Below the pieces are notes generated by a model. It did no database searches and was not told the DNA's origin. It saw nothing but the letters and a program-made list of their open reading frames with translations. This document shows, one piece after another, positions 37,007 to 46,564 of a stretch of 64,000 bases of DNA. A program made the translations under genes and the position numbers. The first letter of the stretch is position 1; every line of letters begins with the position of its first letter. Source of the stretch: Desulfosoma sp. (lineage in GTDB: Bacteria > Desulfobacterota > Syntrophobacteria > Syntrophobacterales > DSM-9756); contig JBBFKY010000012.1 in assembly GCA_037481875.1 (NCBI GenBank), forward strand, positions 43,286 to 107,285, in the 5' to 3' direction.

Positions 37007-40000
37007 TCAGGCGGCCAGAGAATCCACGACGCTGGAAGGAGTTGTTTCCATGTGGTTATTGCGGCGTAACCTCGCCGGTTCCACATCTTCTCGACGTTGA
37101 GGCCACCGGCCTTTTCGAGCACGATACAACAACAAACGCACATCATTGAGGATTGCCAGCAGAGATGGAATCAGCACCAAGGTAAGCATGGTGGCAAAAG
37201 CCACACCCGCAGCCAGGGTCACGGCCATGGGAATAAGGAATCGCGCTTGAAAGTCCGTTTCCAGAATCATGGGCATGAGCCCTCCCACGGTGGTTACCGT
37301 GGTCAGAATGACTGCTCGAAAACGGCGCCTGCCCGCTTCCATCAAAGCCTCAAAGAATCGCATGCCTTCCACAAGGTTTTCATTCACCCGTTCGATAAGC
37401 ACAATGGCGTCGTTTACCACCACACCGGTGAGGGCCACCATGCCGAAGAGGCTCATGATGGAGATATCAAAGCCCATGAGGAGATGGCCCACGACGGCGC
37501 CGATAAGCCCAAAGGGAATGGTCACCATAATGATTAAGGGTTGCACGTAGGATCGAAAAATAGTGGCGATAATGATGAAAATGCCGAGCAACGCCAAAGG
37601 AAAGCCCACTTTAAGGCTGGCAAGGGATTCTCGCATTTTTTTCTTTTCACCTTGCTGGGCAAGACGCAGACCCGGGTAGCGTTTTTCCAAAGCCGGGAAA
37701 AAGTTGGCCGTAAGGTCCTGAAAGATTTCGTTGGCATTCGCTCGGTCATTGTCCACCGCGGCACTTACGGCCACACGGCGCATACCGTCGGTGCGTGTGA
37801 TCACGGCATATCCTGGCGCATATTCAAAAGAAGCGACAGACCGTAGCGGCACTTGGGCTCCGTTTGGTGTGCGGATACGAACTTGGTCCAGTCGTGACAG
37901 GTCGTTACGTTCATCTTCCGTGTATCTCACCTTGACGCGAATATCATCCCGGCCGCGTTGAATTCGAAGGGCTTCTTGACCGTAGTAGCCTGCGTAGATC
38001 TGGCGGGCCAAATCGTCTACCGTCAGCCCCAAGGTGCGGGCTTCGGGTTTCAGACGTAGTCGAAGTTCCCTTTTACCCGCTGCATAATCGGATCGAATCT
38101 GGTAAACCCCATCGAATTGTCGAAGCCGTTCCATCAGCTCGTGGGAAGCGGCCACGATATGGGCCATGTTTTCTCCCTGAATCCACACTTCAATAGGCGC
38201 TCCCGGTGGTCCCGCTTCCATCCCCTCAAAAGTCAAAGACTTGATACCGGGAATAAGCCCTGTTTCCTTTTCCCAGGCCACCATGATGTCTTTGGAATGG
38301 ATACCCCGTTCTTCGGAATCCAGAAGGATGGCTTGAATCGCTCCGTAATGGGGACCTTTGGCGGGCGTCTGTCCAAGGGTTTGGCCTACCAGCACCAGGC
38401 GATCCACTAACATGGGCTTTCCGGTGCGGGTCTTGAGCCGGTCGTTCAGGCGCAACAGGGCGTTTTCCACGCGAGTGACAGCCTCTTGGGTCACTTCCGC
38501 CGGGGTGCCTTCCGGAAATTCAATGGTGGCATTGAGCACAAACCCGTCGATTTCGGTAAAGACCACAAACTTGACAATGCCCCCTTGAATGACACCGATG
38601 CTGATCAAAAGCACCGCAATGGCCGAGCACATTCCAATGTATCGCCATCGAACGAAAAACCGCAGTGAAGGAAGATAGATTCGTTCGATAAACGCGTCCG
38701 TTCCTCGCTGAACCTTTTCCTGCACCCTGTCAAAAAACGATCGAAACTTTCCAGAGGTGGATTCACGATGATTGGGGTCACGAAGGGTGTTGAGATGAGC
38801 CGGCAGCAAGGTTAAGCATTCCACTAAGGAGATGGTCAGGCAGGCCACGACCACCTGGGGAAGAATGGCGATAAATTTTCCCATGATACCGCCAACAAAG
38901 GCCAGAGGAATAAAGGCCACGATGGTGGTGGTCACGGCGGCCACGATGGGAAAAGCCACTTCCGCAGTCCCTTCCACGGCGGCTTTTAGCGGCGGCTTTC
39001 CGTTATGTCGCTGGGCGAAAATGGATTCTCCCACCACGATGGCATCATCCACCACGATGCCCAAGACCATGATGAGAGCAAAGAGGGAAATCATGTTGAT
39101 GGTGCCTCCCAGCCCCCAAATGATGCCCAAAGCCCCGGCAATGGACACAGGAATACCCAAACCGACCCAAAAGGCCAGGTGAAGATCCAAAAAGAGCCAC
39201 AGAAGGACGAGCACAAGAGCTAGGCCGTAAAGGCCGTTTCTGAGTAAAAGATTGATACGGGCTCGCAGCATGTCCGTGGTGTCGTAGAGAATCTTGATGT
39301 GCAGAGAAGACGGAAGTTCCTTCGCCTTATGCTCCACGTAACGGCTCACGGCTCTGGAAATGGCCAAGGCGTCTTCCTGGGATGTTTTAAAGACAATAAG
39401 CATCACGGCCGGTTGCCCGTTGACATAGGCTCTTAAGGGATCTTCCGTGAAGCCGTCCACGATGCGGGCGACACGGCCCAGCGGAATCATGGCGCCGTCA
39501 GGGGTGGCAAGAAGCACCAGGGAAGCTAGTTCTTCGCCTCGGTAACGCCGTCCCATGGTTCGCACGCGAATCTCTTCCCCTTCGGTGCGAATGGTCCCTC
39601 CGGCCATGTTGAGGTTGCTGCGGCGGACGGCATCCGCCACCTGAGCGAAGGTGAGGCCGTAGCGGCGTAAGGTGGGTTCGGAAACTTCTATATGGATTTC
39701 GTAATCGCGGATACCGAAGGTTTCCACCTGAGAGATTTCGGGAAGGGCCTGAAGCTCGTCTTTGACCCGTTCGGCCCATTCCTTGAGGCGTTCTTCGCTC
39801 ATGTCCCCTGAAAGGTACACCAAGGCAATGGGACTTCTTAGGGTCACATCCGTGATCACAGGTTGTTCGGCATCCACGGGAAAGGTGGAAATGGCGTCAA
39901 TTTTTGCCCTGACACGATCCAACACCACGCGCAAGTCGGCGTTTTCCATGACCTCGATGGTGGCTGTTCCCACATTTTCCTGAGCCTGCGTCGTGATTTG

Positions 40001-40237
40001 CTTGATCCCTTCCACCCCTTCCAGGGCCTCTTCGATCTTACGGCAGATACCTTCTTCCACCTCTTCCGGGTCGGCTCCGGGATAAGGCACACTCACGGTG
40101 ATCATGTCCAAGGAAAACTCAGGAAAATTTTCCTTGAGCATAAAAAAGCCGGCCATGATGCCCGCCGTAAAGATCAAGACCAGGACAATGTTGGCAAAGA
40201 CCCTGTTTCTGGCGAAAGCCGCCAGCAGAGATTTCAT
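37007..40237 (-). CDS. RND-family efflux pump inner-membrane subunit
   Basis: The 1076-residue protein has the two-fold RND layout: membrane helix 1 at 12-34, a large periplasmic loop, helices 2-6 with the proton-relay motif GIVVDDAIVVGESI, a second loop and helices 8-12 with ALTGVVVNDAIVLIERVNE. Sequence features (YPGADPEEVEEGICRKIEEA; GIMGKFIAILPQVV) fit the HAE-1-like hydrophobic/amphiphilic efflux branch rather than the CusA metal branch. Its ATG overlaps the stop of the fusion-protein gene by four bases. Substrate unknown. Confidence 0.92.
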   Translation of the reverse strand: MKSLLAAFARNRVFANIVLVLIFTAGIMAGFFMLKENFPEFSLDMITVSVPYPGADPEEVEEGICRKIEEALEGVEGIKQITTQAQENVGTATIEVMENADLRVVLDRVRAKIDAISTFPVDAEQPVITDVTLRSPIALVYLSGDMSEERLKEWAERVKDELQALPEISQVETFGIRDYEIHIEVSEPTLRRYGLTFAQVADAVRRSNLNMAGGTIRTEGEEIRVRTMGRRYRGEELASLVLLATPDGAMIPLGRVARIVDGFTEDPLRAYVNGQPAVMLIVFKTSQEDALAISRAVSRYVEHKAKELPSSLHIKILYDTTDMLRARINLLLRNGLYGLALVLVLLWLFLDLHLAFWVGLGIPVSIAGALGIIWGLGGTINMISLFALIMVLGIVVDDAIVVGESIFAQRHNGKPPLKAAVEGTAEVAFPIVAAVTTTIVAFIPLAFVGGIMGKFIAILPQVVVACLTISLVECLTLLPAHLNTLRDPNHRESTSGKFRSFFDRVQEKVQRGTDAFIERIYLPSLRFFVRWRYIGMCSAIAVLLISIGVIQGGIVKFVVFTEIDGFVLNATIEFPEGTPAEVTQEAVTRVENALLRLNDRLKTRTGKPMLVDRLVLVGQTLGQTPAKGPHYGAIQAILLDSEERGIHSKDIMVAWEKETGLIPGIKSLTFEGMEAGPPGAPIEVWIQGENMAHIVAASHELMERLRQFDGVYQIRSDYAAGKRELRLRLKPEARTLGLTVDDLARQIYAGYYGQEALRIQRGRDDIRVKVRYTEDERNDLSRLDQVRIRTPNGAQVPLRSVASFEYAPGYAVITRTDGMRRVAVSAAVDNDRANANEIFQDLTANFFPALEKRYPGLRLAQQGEKKKMRESLASLKVGFPLALLGIFIIIATIFRSYVQPLIIMVTIPFGLIGAVVGHLLMGFDISIMSLFGMVALTGVVVNDAIVLIERVNENLVEGMRFFEALMEAGRRRFRAVILTTVTTVGGLMPMILETDFQARFLIPMAVTLAAGVAFATMLTLVLIPSLLAILNDVRLLLYRARKGRWPQRREDVEPARLRRNNHMETTPSSVVDSLAA

Positions 40238-41589
40238 GGTTTGGATTCCTTTGCGGGTTCCTTGTCCAAATGGGCCACATCAAGAAGAATGTTTTCAAGA
40301 GGGTTCACGAGCCGTGTGACGATCACCCAGTCTCCGTCGTGAATGCCTTCCGAAATAAAAGCTTCTTCCCCCTGAATTCGAGCCACTCGGACCGAAACCG
40401 TCTTGAGACGCCGGTTGACGGCCAGGTACACCTTGTTGTCATAGGTGACAGCCCATTGAGGGAGCCGGACCACCTGGTTCAGGGTTCGGCCCGGAATGTC
40501 GACGACGCAAAACATGCCCTCCACCAAGGGTATAGAAGCTCCTTTGCGGGAAGCTTCTTCCCCGGGGACACGAACGGCTACGGTGAGGGTTCGGCTGGTG
40601 CGGTCAAACGCCACGACACGATGAAGGAACCCTTTCCAAAGGTGGCCTTGAGGGTCTTCAACCCAACGCACCTGACATGGCACTTGTTTTAGACCTTGAA
40701 ACCACGAAAGCTCCGTAGTGGAAGACTTTTCATCAAAGATAAGCCACTGACGGGCATCATCACTGTCTAGAGGCACAAGGATTTCCGAAATGGAATCGTC
40801 GGCAAGGGTCAAAGCCAGCGTGCCGGGACTCAGAAACTGTCCCGGTTCTATGGATTTGGATGCGATCCGTGCTGTAAAAGGGGCACGAACTGTGCACCTT
40901 TCCAACTGGATCAAGGCCCTTTGGCGTTGAGCGCGAGCGGCTTCCAGGCTGCTTTGCGCTTCGCGGACCCTTACCGGGTAAACCGCCAGGCTCTGTTCCA
41001 ATAGCTGCAACTGGTCCTGGGCTTGATTGTAGGCCTTTTCAGCCGCTTCCACTCCGGACTTCGTCCCCACACGGCTTTCTTCATAAAGTTGTTTAAGCCT
41101 CTGATATTCTGCCCAAGCTAAGTCCCGGCTGCGTTGGAGAATGCTCAGACGCCGCTTTTCCAGACCCCATTCCTTGTTCAGACGCAGCACCGTACTTTCC
41201 AGTTGGGACACCAAAGCCTCGGCTTCGGCAAGAGCCGAACGATAATCCCGTGGATCGATTTGAAACAGGACTTCTCCCTCAGGAATGACTTCTCCCACCA
41301 GCAGCCGAGGATGCACGGCAATGACCGTTCCAGCCACTTCCGAGGCCACATGGACATGACGAACGGCATGGACTTCCCCGTAACCGGTCAATACCACCGG
41401 CACATTCTCGGGATGGGCTTCAAGGACCTCCACCTTATAGGCTTGTTCTTGAATTTCGGCTTGCGCGGGAGGCTTCTTGAGGGAAGCCAGGGCTGCCATA
41501 ACGGCGATGCCGGCCAGGAGAATCGCACTGCAGACCGTGATTCGAAACAAAACTTTGCGATCTCCCACAATGGTTTTTTGAGCATCCAT
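40234..41589 (-). CDS. RND efflux membrane-fusion (periplasmic adaptor) protein
   Basis: About 451 residues: a membrane anchor (ITVCSAILLAGIAVMAALAS), lipoyl-like half-motifs (VHVASEVAGTVIAVHPRLLV, then CTVRAPFTARIASKSIEPGQ) around a coiled-coil hairpin, and a beta-barrel C-terminal part. It links the RND pump to the TolC channel and is first in the three-gene operon. ATG 41589 is the likely start; a TTG two codons earlier is possible. Confidence 0.9.
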   Translation of the reverse strand: MDAQKTIVGDRKVLFRITVCSAILLAGIAVMAALASLKKPPAQAEIQEQAYKVEVLEAHPENVPVVLTGYGEVHAVRHVHVASEVAGTVIAVHPRLLVGEVIPEGEVLFQIDPRDYRSALAEAEALVSQLESTVLRLNKEWGLEKRRLSILQRSRDLAWAEYQRLKQLYEESRVGTKSGVEAAEKAYNQAQDQLQLLEQSLAVYPVRVREAQSSLEAARAQRQRALIQLERCTVRAPFTARIASKSIEPGQFLSPGTLALTLADDSISEILVPLDSDDARQWLIFDEKSSTTELSWFQGLKQVPCQVRWVEDPQGHLWKGFLHRVVAFDRTSRTLTVAVRVPGEEASRKGASIPLVEGMFCVVDIPGRTLNQVVRLPQWAVTYDNKVYLAVNRRLKTVSVRVARIQGEEAFISEGIHDGDWVIVTRLVNPLENILLDVAHLDKEPAKESKP

Positions 41590-41650
41590 AGTCAAAGCTT
41601 TCGGTCTGTCAGGTTCATGAATCGAGCATCATCTACGAGGATCCTCGAGG

Positions 41651-41995
41651 TTAAGGCCAAAGGAGACGGTAACGATACTGAATTTCAGCTTCCAGATCCT
41701 CATGAAGTAATTCCACCGGGCGAGCTCCTCGAGGACAAAGCAGGTTGGAAGTTGTTCCAAAGAGCCGACAAGTGAAAGGCCGAACCGGGTAGATGGTGCA
41801 ACCCTGATCGGAAAGATAAGGACAGGTCGTTCCCTGTGCCGTCAGAATGTCACGTCCTTGAGCTCGCAAGAAGTTTCGAATTCGGGTGTCTTCCTCTAAA
41901 GTTCGGGAAGGGACGCCGAAAAGGCGGCAGCAATCCGTGCATCCGGGAACGCATTGCATGTCGGGAATGACAGCGTACAGGTCGTCCAGGGTCAT
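41651..41995 (-). CDS. YkgJ-family cysteine-cluster protein
   Basis: The 114-residue protein has the conserved Cys pattern of the YkgJ/UPF0153 family (CVPGCTDCCRLFG; CPYLSDQGCTIYPVRPFTCR). The cysteines are thought to bind zinc or an iron-sulfur cluster; the function of the family is not established. ATG 41995 is favoured by AAGGG seven bases upstream; ATG 42037 has no ribosome site. It is 61 bases upstream of the efflux operon and may be read with it. Confidence 0.82.
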   Translation of the reverse strand: MTLDDLYAVIPDMQCVPGCTDCCRLFGVPSRTLEEDTRIRNFLRAQGRDILTAQGTTCPYLSDQGCTIYPVRPFTCRLFGTTSNLLCPRGARPVELLHEDLEAEIQYRYRLLWP

Positions 41996-42243
41996 GGTGT
42001 TTCCCTTCTGTACCGCGATGTTTTCACTTTTCGCCATTCAAGAGCATGGTTTCAGCTCAAGCTTGCACAGTGGAGCCTTGCCGTCGTATGGTGTCCGCGT
42101 TAAACGGGCCTTGGCTTCCATGACGGACTATAGAGCCGGAAAGAGCTTTAGGCAACAAGGCCCACGAGGCATGGACGGTTGGTTTGTTGGTTCGCCGGCT
42201 GGCTTGGTTTTTGTCGGCCGGTTGAAGGCACGGAGGTGAAAAC

Positions 42244-42654
42244 ATGACGGACTGCATTTTTTGCCGCATTGTTTCCGGACAGATTCCCTGCGCCAAGGTC
42301 TATGAGGATGACTATGTGCTCGCTTTTCTGGATATCAATCCCCTCATGCCCGGCCACACCCTACTTATTCCCAAAAAACATGCGGAGACCCTCTTTGACA
42401 TGGATCCGCAAGAAGCTGCAGCCTGTGGTGCGGCTTTGCAAAAGGTAGCCACCGCCGTTTTCAAGGGAACCGATGCCGAAGGCATGAATATTCTTCAGAA
42501 CAATTACGAAATTTCTGGACAGGAAATCTTTCACGTCCATTTTCACCTTATGCCGCGAAAGACCGGGGACGGTTTCAAGGTGCCTTGGCCGGCCAAGAAA
42601 TATGGTCCCGGCGAAATGGAAGCTGTCCTGCAAAGAATCCTTCAAGCGTTTTGA
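42244..42654 (+). CDS. HIT-family nucleotide hydrolase/transferase
   Basis: The 136-residue protein starts DCIFCRIVSGQIPCAKVYED and ends its core with the histidine triad HVHFHLMPR. Members hydrolyse phosphoramidate bonds of nucleotides such as AMP-lysine or AMP-NH2. GGAGGTG lies seven bases before the ATG. It stands alone and is followed by a palindromic repeat at 42684. Confidence 0.93.
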   Translation: MTDCIFCRIVSGQIPCAKVYEDDYVLAFLDINPLMPGHTLLIPKKHAETLFDMDPQEAAACGAALQKVATAVFKGTDAEGMNILQNNYEISGQEIFHVHFHLMPRKTGDGFKVPWPAKKYGPGEMEAVLQRILQAF

Positions 42655-42683
42655 GCCCCACATGGTGCCCTTGTGGGGGTTTT

Positions 42684-42707
42684 GGGGCGGACACACCGGT
42701 CCGCCCC
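42684..42707. repeat. GC-rich palindromic element
   Basis: Arms GGGGCGGA (42684-42691) and TCCGCCCC (42700-42707) with an 8-base centre CACACCGG. It lies 29 bases after the HIT stop, between convergent genes, and is the same family as 7142 and 46766. The next 100 bases contain short direct words (AATCGTGA, GAAATCG, GTGAAGTTGT) of unknown meaning. Confidence 0.7.
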
Positions 42708-42829
42708 TCCACGTCGGCGCGTGGTTGCCTTCCCCCCCAAGAATCGTGAAATCGGGAAATCGCAAATCGTGAGGTTGTAACGTCGCGAAATTGTGAAGTT
42801 GTCAAGGAGAGGTTACAAGTTCATTGCGC

Positions 42830-43744
42830 TTAGAACGGATGCCTCATGGCCTCAGGATCTTTAACCGACCCCTGGCCCTCAATTAACGATTGATGATCTA
42901 TCACAGGCGATTTCACGATTGAGGACTTCACGATGCTGAGGGCCCAGTGCGCTTCGGCGGTTTTGCCTCGTTTCAGACATCCTGTCGCATAAATGGAGGC
43001 TTTACGTTGGAGCGTATGCAGCACCTGGGCCTTCTGTGTGGGGTTGAGAGGCGCTGTGTTGAGGAGCTTTGCCAAGGCTTGAAGGCGAAAACGATCCAGC
43101 GCGGGAACCGTGGCGGAAAGCTGGTCTGGGTGTCCGCCCATCTTGATCACCAAAGCCTTCGACACAAGCCCTATGGGATAACGGCACCCGATGCGGAGCC
43201 AGAGATCGTAGTCCTCACAGGCGGGAAGCGATTCATCAAAAAGGCCGACTTCGTCAAACAGGGACCGGTGCAACATGACCGCCGAAGGGCTTACGAGGCA
43301 ACGTTCCAAGAGCCTTTCAAAACACCATCCTGAAGGCTTGGCGTGGTACTTTTTGGGGTTGCGCCGCTGCCCGTTCTGCATCCAGATTTCATCGGTTTGG
43401 CAGATTCGCATACCTGGGTTTTGCCGAAAGAAATCCAACTGGGCCCGCAGTTTTTTCGGAAGCCAAAGATCGTCGGAATCGAGGAAAGCCAGCCATTCCC
43501 CTTGAGACGCGGAAATGCCCACATTACGGGCGGCGCTGACGCCCCTCGAATGTTCCAGGCGGACTGTCTGGATAGCTGTGCCGTAAGAAGCGAGAAGACG
43601 CGGCGTTTCGTCTTCGGATCCATCGTCCACGACGATCAATTCAAAATTCGCCCCTTTTTGTGTCAGAACCGAATCCACAGCTTGCCGAACCATGGCGCAG
43701 CGATTTCGTGTGGGAATAATTACGCTCACCAAATCCGGCACCAT
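42830..43744 (-). CDS. Glycosyltransferase family 2
   Basis: The 304-residue protein has a GT-A fold: VSVIIPTRNRCAMVRQAVDS, FELIVVDDGSEDET, the DxD region AFLDSDDLWLPKK and the acceptor-side motif CEDYDLWLRIG. It transfers a sugar from a nucleotide donor, probably to a surface polysaccharide. The last 35 residues (SIVKSSIVKSP and on) fall outside the normal family end and are coded by repeat-like DNA. It begins 16 bases after the end of the ispH-ubiA gene. Confidence 0.87.
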   Translation of the reverse strand: MVPDLVSVIIPTRNRCAMVRQAVDSVLTQKGANFELIVVDDGSEDETPRLLASYGTAIQTVRLEHSRGVSAARNVGISASQGEWLAFLDSDDLWLPKKLRAQLDFFRQNPGMRICQTDEIWMQNGQRRNPKKYHAKPSGWCFERLLERCLVSPSAVMLHRSLFDEVGLFDESLPACEDYDLWLRIGCRYPIGLVSKALVIKMGGHPDQLSATVPALDRFRLQALAKLLNTAPLNPTQKAQVLHTLQRKASIYATGCLKRGKTAEAHWALSIVKSSIVKSPVIDHQSLIEGQGSVKDPEAMRHPF

Positions 43745-43760
43745 GCTTAAAACCTCTATT

Positions 43761-45512
43761 TCAAAAGCTCCCCAGCCAGATCCACAAACAGCCGAAAAGT
43801 CCGAGGGCGATCAGGACCGATTCAATGAGGGTTTCCAAATAGGCTGCATCCTTGATGCGTCGACCTCGAGAAGAGCGGAAAAAGGCGCCATAAAGGGCGG
43901 CGGCTCCGGCAAAAAAAAGCCCAAAAGGGGTGAGCAGGCCCCAAAACCATCCCAATAATGCCGCCGCCGCCACGAGGACCAAGACCCCCACAATGAATCG
44001 GCCGACTCGATTTTCGCCCCATAGGACCACCACGGTTTCACGTCCCACCAATCGGTCCCCTTGAATATCCAGCCTGTCCAAAAGTGCCGTTCGAGCTAGA
44101 GTGAGAAGAAAGACCAGCACAAAAGCGTAAAAAAGTCGTCCGAAATCTTCTCGCATATGTTGAAGATGAGGCAGCCACACGGTGACGCTGGCCCAAGCCA
44201 GGGGCACGGTGAAAGTTTTGGATCCTGGAATGTCTTTGATCTTCAGCACGGTCGCCTGTTGGGCCCATTGAGATTGAAAGATGGGCACCGCATACAAAGA
44301 CCCAAAAGCGAGGAGAAGAACCATGAAAAAAGCCGAAAGCACTCCATGGACGGCGGCGCACACCAAAGTTGTTGCCGCTGCCGCAATTCCCGTAGCCGTA
44401 AAAAATGTCCTTTTTTCGGCGTAATAGGCGGCTCTTTGAGGATCATTGAGCTGAAGGGCTTCTCGATCGATGTAACGGTTCAGGGTGTGCATGGCAAAGG
44501 CGTAGGATGCCGCCATAAAAATGTGAAGAAAGTCGATGGGTAGATTCGTCACGGCGGAAACCGCAGCAGTCAGAAGCCCTGCGGCGGCCGCTGAAGCGAT
44601 GTTGTTGTAAGCTAATTTTTCTAGGCGATGTTGCCACACGGCCCTCTGTAAGACGCGCGGGTCTGGCTCGAGGCTTTCCAAGAAACGCACCACATTTCGA
44701 ATCATCCAGTTGGGCGTGGAGGCTCCCGCCGAAACTCCCACCGTATGAAAGCGCGACAGTTCTCGTGGGTCTAAATCCTTATCCGTTTCAACATGGAACG
44801 TGGGAACACCGCATTCTTGAGCCGTCTGCACCAAGCGAATGGTGTTGCCGCTGTGTTTGCCCCCGACGATAACCATGGCTTGCACCTTTCGGCACAGACG
44901 TCGCACTTCGTTTTGGCGTTCATGAGTGGCCCCGCAGATGGTGTTTTCCACAACCCCTTGAGGAAACTTCTTTCGAAACCGCGTCTCAATCGCCTGAAAG
45001 ACCTCTTCGTTTTGAGTGGTTTGTGCCACTAAAAGAACCAAGGACCAATCGGACGGCAGACGGTCCAGATCGTTGGGAGATTGAATCACGACGCCGCGAC
45101 CTTCGGTGTAGCCCATGAGCCCGATGACTTCCGCATGATCCGCATCACCCACAATGATGGTGTGGTAGCCTTTGCGCGCGTATTTACGAATGATGGCCTG
45201 AACTCGTGCGACGCGTTTGCATGTGGCGTCGATGAGACCTAAAGCCACGTCCTTAAGGCGGCGACGTTGATCCGGGGGAATACCGTGGGCGCGAATGATC
45301 ACCCATCGATTTCGGCATTCTTCTTCGGATGCCGCTTCTTCCACCCCTCGTTCCTTGAGCATAGCCAGGACTTGATGGTTATGAATGAGAGGGCCGAAGG
45401 TGCACAGGGGTTCTTTTTCACGGGATCGGGCAGCTTCCAGGGTCATTTCCAAAGCCGCACGAACCCCTTGGCAGAATCCGGCCGTTTCGGCCACAATAAC
45501 CTTCATGGACAC
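43761..45512 (-). CDS. ispH: IspH-UbiA fusion: HMBPP reductase plus prenyltransferase
   Basis: Residues 1-285 are IspH, the last enzyme of the MEP isoprenoid route, with cluster ligands C14 (GFCQGV), C98 (DATCKRV) and C193 (NTICGATHERQ), H44, H76 and H126-A-E128-V. Residues about 295-583 are a membrane protein of the UbiA prenyltransferase family with N345-R-Y-I-D349-R-E and D479-R-L-D482-I-Q-G-D486, the two Mg-prenyl-diphosphate motifs. The first motif lacks the usual ND start. A single protein would both make C5 isoprenoid units and attach a prenyl chain to an acceptor. Menaquinone is a reasonable product given mqnB and mqnD nearby. The start overlaps the dusB stop by ten bases. No break is seen at the junction. 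Confidence 0.9.
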   Translation of the reverse strand: MSMKVIVAETAGFCQGVRAALEMTLEAARSREKEPLCTFGPLIHNHQVLAMLKERGVEEAASEEECRNRWVIIRAHGIPPDQRRRLKDVALGLIDATCKRVARVQAIIRKYARKGYHTIIVGDADHAEVIGLMGYTEGRGVVIQSPNDLDRLPSDWSLVLLVAQTTQNEEVFQAIETRFRKKFPQGVVENTICGATHERQNEVRRLCRKVQAMVIVGGKHSGNTIRLVQTAQECGVPTFHVETDKDLDPRELSRFHTVGVSAGASTPNWMIRNVVRFLESLEPDPRVLQRAVWQHRLEKLAYNNIASAAAAGLLTAAVSAVTNLPIDFLHIFMAASYAFAMHTLNRYIDREALQLNDPQRAAYYAEKRTFFTATGIAAAATTLVCAAVHGVLSAFFMVLLLAFGSLYAVPIFQSQWAQQATVLKIKDIPGSKTFTVPLAWASVTVWLPHLQHMREDFGRLFYAFVLVFLLTLARTALLDRLDIQGDRLVGRETVVVLWGENRVGRFIVGVLVLVAAAALLGWFWGLLTPFGLFFAGAAALYGAFFRSSRGRRIKDAAYLETLIESVLIALGLFGCLWIWLGSF

Positions 45513-46564
45513 TCCTGTCCTTTGCCGTTATTCTTTACCTTGCACGTCAGCATATCAGCGTTTGAGGCCTTCAGCTCAAAAACATAGGTGTCAAAAAGCT
45601 TTAGCAGGCTCGCCAAATCAGGCGCGCTCATAAGGCGCCGACGCCATGTGGAAGCGTTCGGGCATCCTCTGGTATACCAAACCAAATGCTTTCGAAGGGC
45701 GCCAATGGCTTTGGGTTTTTCTTCAGCAAACAAGCGGACGTGGTCATGGACGGTCTGACGAAAATCTTCCCAACCGAGTCGCGAGCCTTGGATACCGTGA
45801 GAGCCGCATTCCTGAGCGATCGCAAAGAAGAGCCAAGGATTTCCCAAGGCGCCTCGACCGATCATTACGGCATCGCATCCTGTCTCTCGTTTCATACGGA
45901 AAAAGTCCGACGGCGTGGTCACATCTCCGTTTCCGATGACCGGAATGGAAAGTTCCTGTTTAAGTCTGCCGATCCAGCTCCAGTCTGCTCTTCCCGTATA
46001 GATTTGGCGGGCTGTGCGCGCATGCAACGTCAGGGCGTCCGCCCCCGCTTCTTGAAGGCGCCTGCTGATCTGAAGCACGTTCATTTCATTTCGATCCCAC
46101 CCAAGACGTGTTTTCACCGTCACAGGGATAGAGACCGCCCGTTTGACACTTGCCACGATCCGCAAAAGTCGGTCCGGGTCTCGAAGTAACGCGGCCCCAG
46201 CCCCTTGGCGCACAATCTTTTTTATCGGGCATCCAGCGTTGATATCAACGATGGAGGCCCCTCTATCCTGAGCGGCACGGGCCGCCTCCGCCATGACTTC
46301 AGGGGTGGCGCCGAAAATTTGAAGAGCTACCGGCACAGAAACCCGAGACGGAACGGCAAGGATTCTTTCAACGGAAGGATCCTGACGCCGAAATCCTTCG
46401 GCGCTCATCATTTCCGTAGTGACCATTCCGACTCCGAAGCGCGATAGAACACGTAGGAATGGTCCGTCTGTCACCCCGGCCATGGGCGCCATCACGACCG
46501 GAGGGTCCACGGTCACAGTCCCGATTTTCGTGGCACCGCATAGGGGAACGTTCTGATGCTGCAT
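45503..46564 (-). CDS. dusB: tRNA-dihydrouridine synthase
   Basis: The 353-residue FMN enzyme reduces uridines in tRNA. Family motifs are present: PPVVMAPMAGVTDGPFLRVL, the catalytic-Cys segment VDINAGCPIKKIVRQGAG, LTLHARTARQIYTGRADW and the phosphate loop VIGNGDVTTPSDFFRMKR with MIGRGALGNPW. It best fits the DusB branch. The ATG at 46564 has only a weak ribosome site. It overlaps the ispH-ubiA gene downstream. Confidence 0.92.
   Translation of the reverse strand: MQHQNVPLCGATKIGTVTVDPPVVMAPMAGVTDGPFLRVLSRFGVGMVTTEMMSAEGFRRQDPSVERILAVPSRVSVPVALQIFGATPEVMAEAARAAQDRGASIVDINAGCPIKKIVRQGAGAALLRDPDRLLRIVASVKRAVSIPVTVKTRLGWDRNEMNVLQISRRLQEAGADALTLHARTARQIYTGRADWSWIGRLKQELSIPVIGNGDVTTPSDFFRMKRETGCDAVMIGRGALGNPWLFFAIAQECGSHGIQGSRLGWEDFRQTVHDHVRLFAEEKPKAIGALRKHLVWYTRGCPNASTWRRRLMSAPDLASLLKLFDTYVFELKASNADMLTCKVKNNGKGQECP

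Noticed and set aside
42720..42830. Possible CRISPR-like array near 42.75 kb
   Set aside because: The repeated words are short (8-10 bases), irregular and lack uniform spacers.
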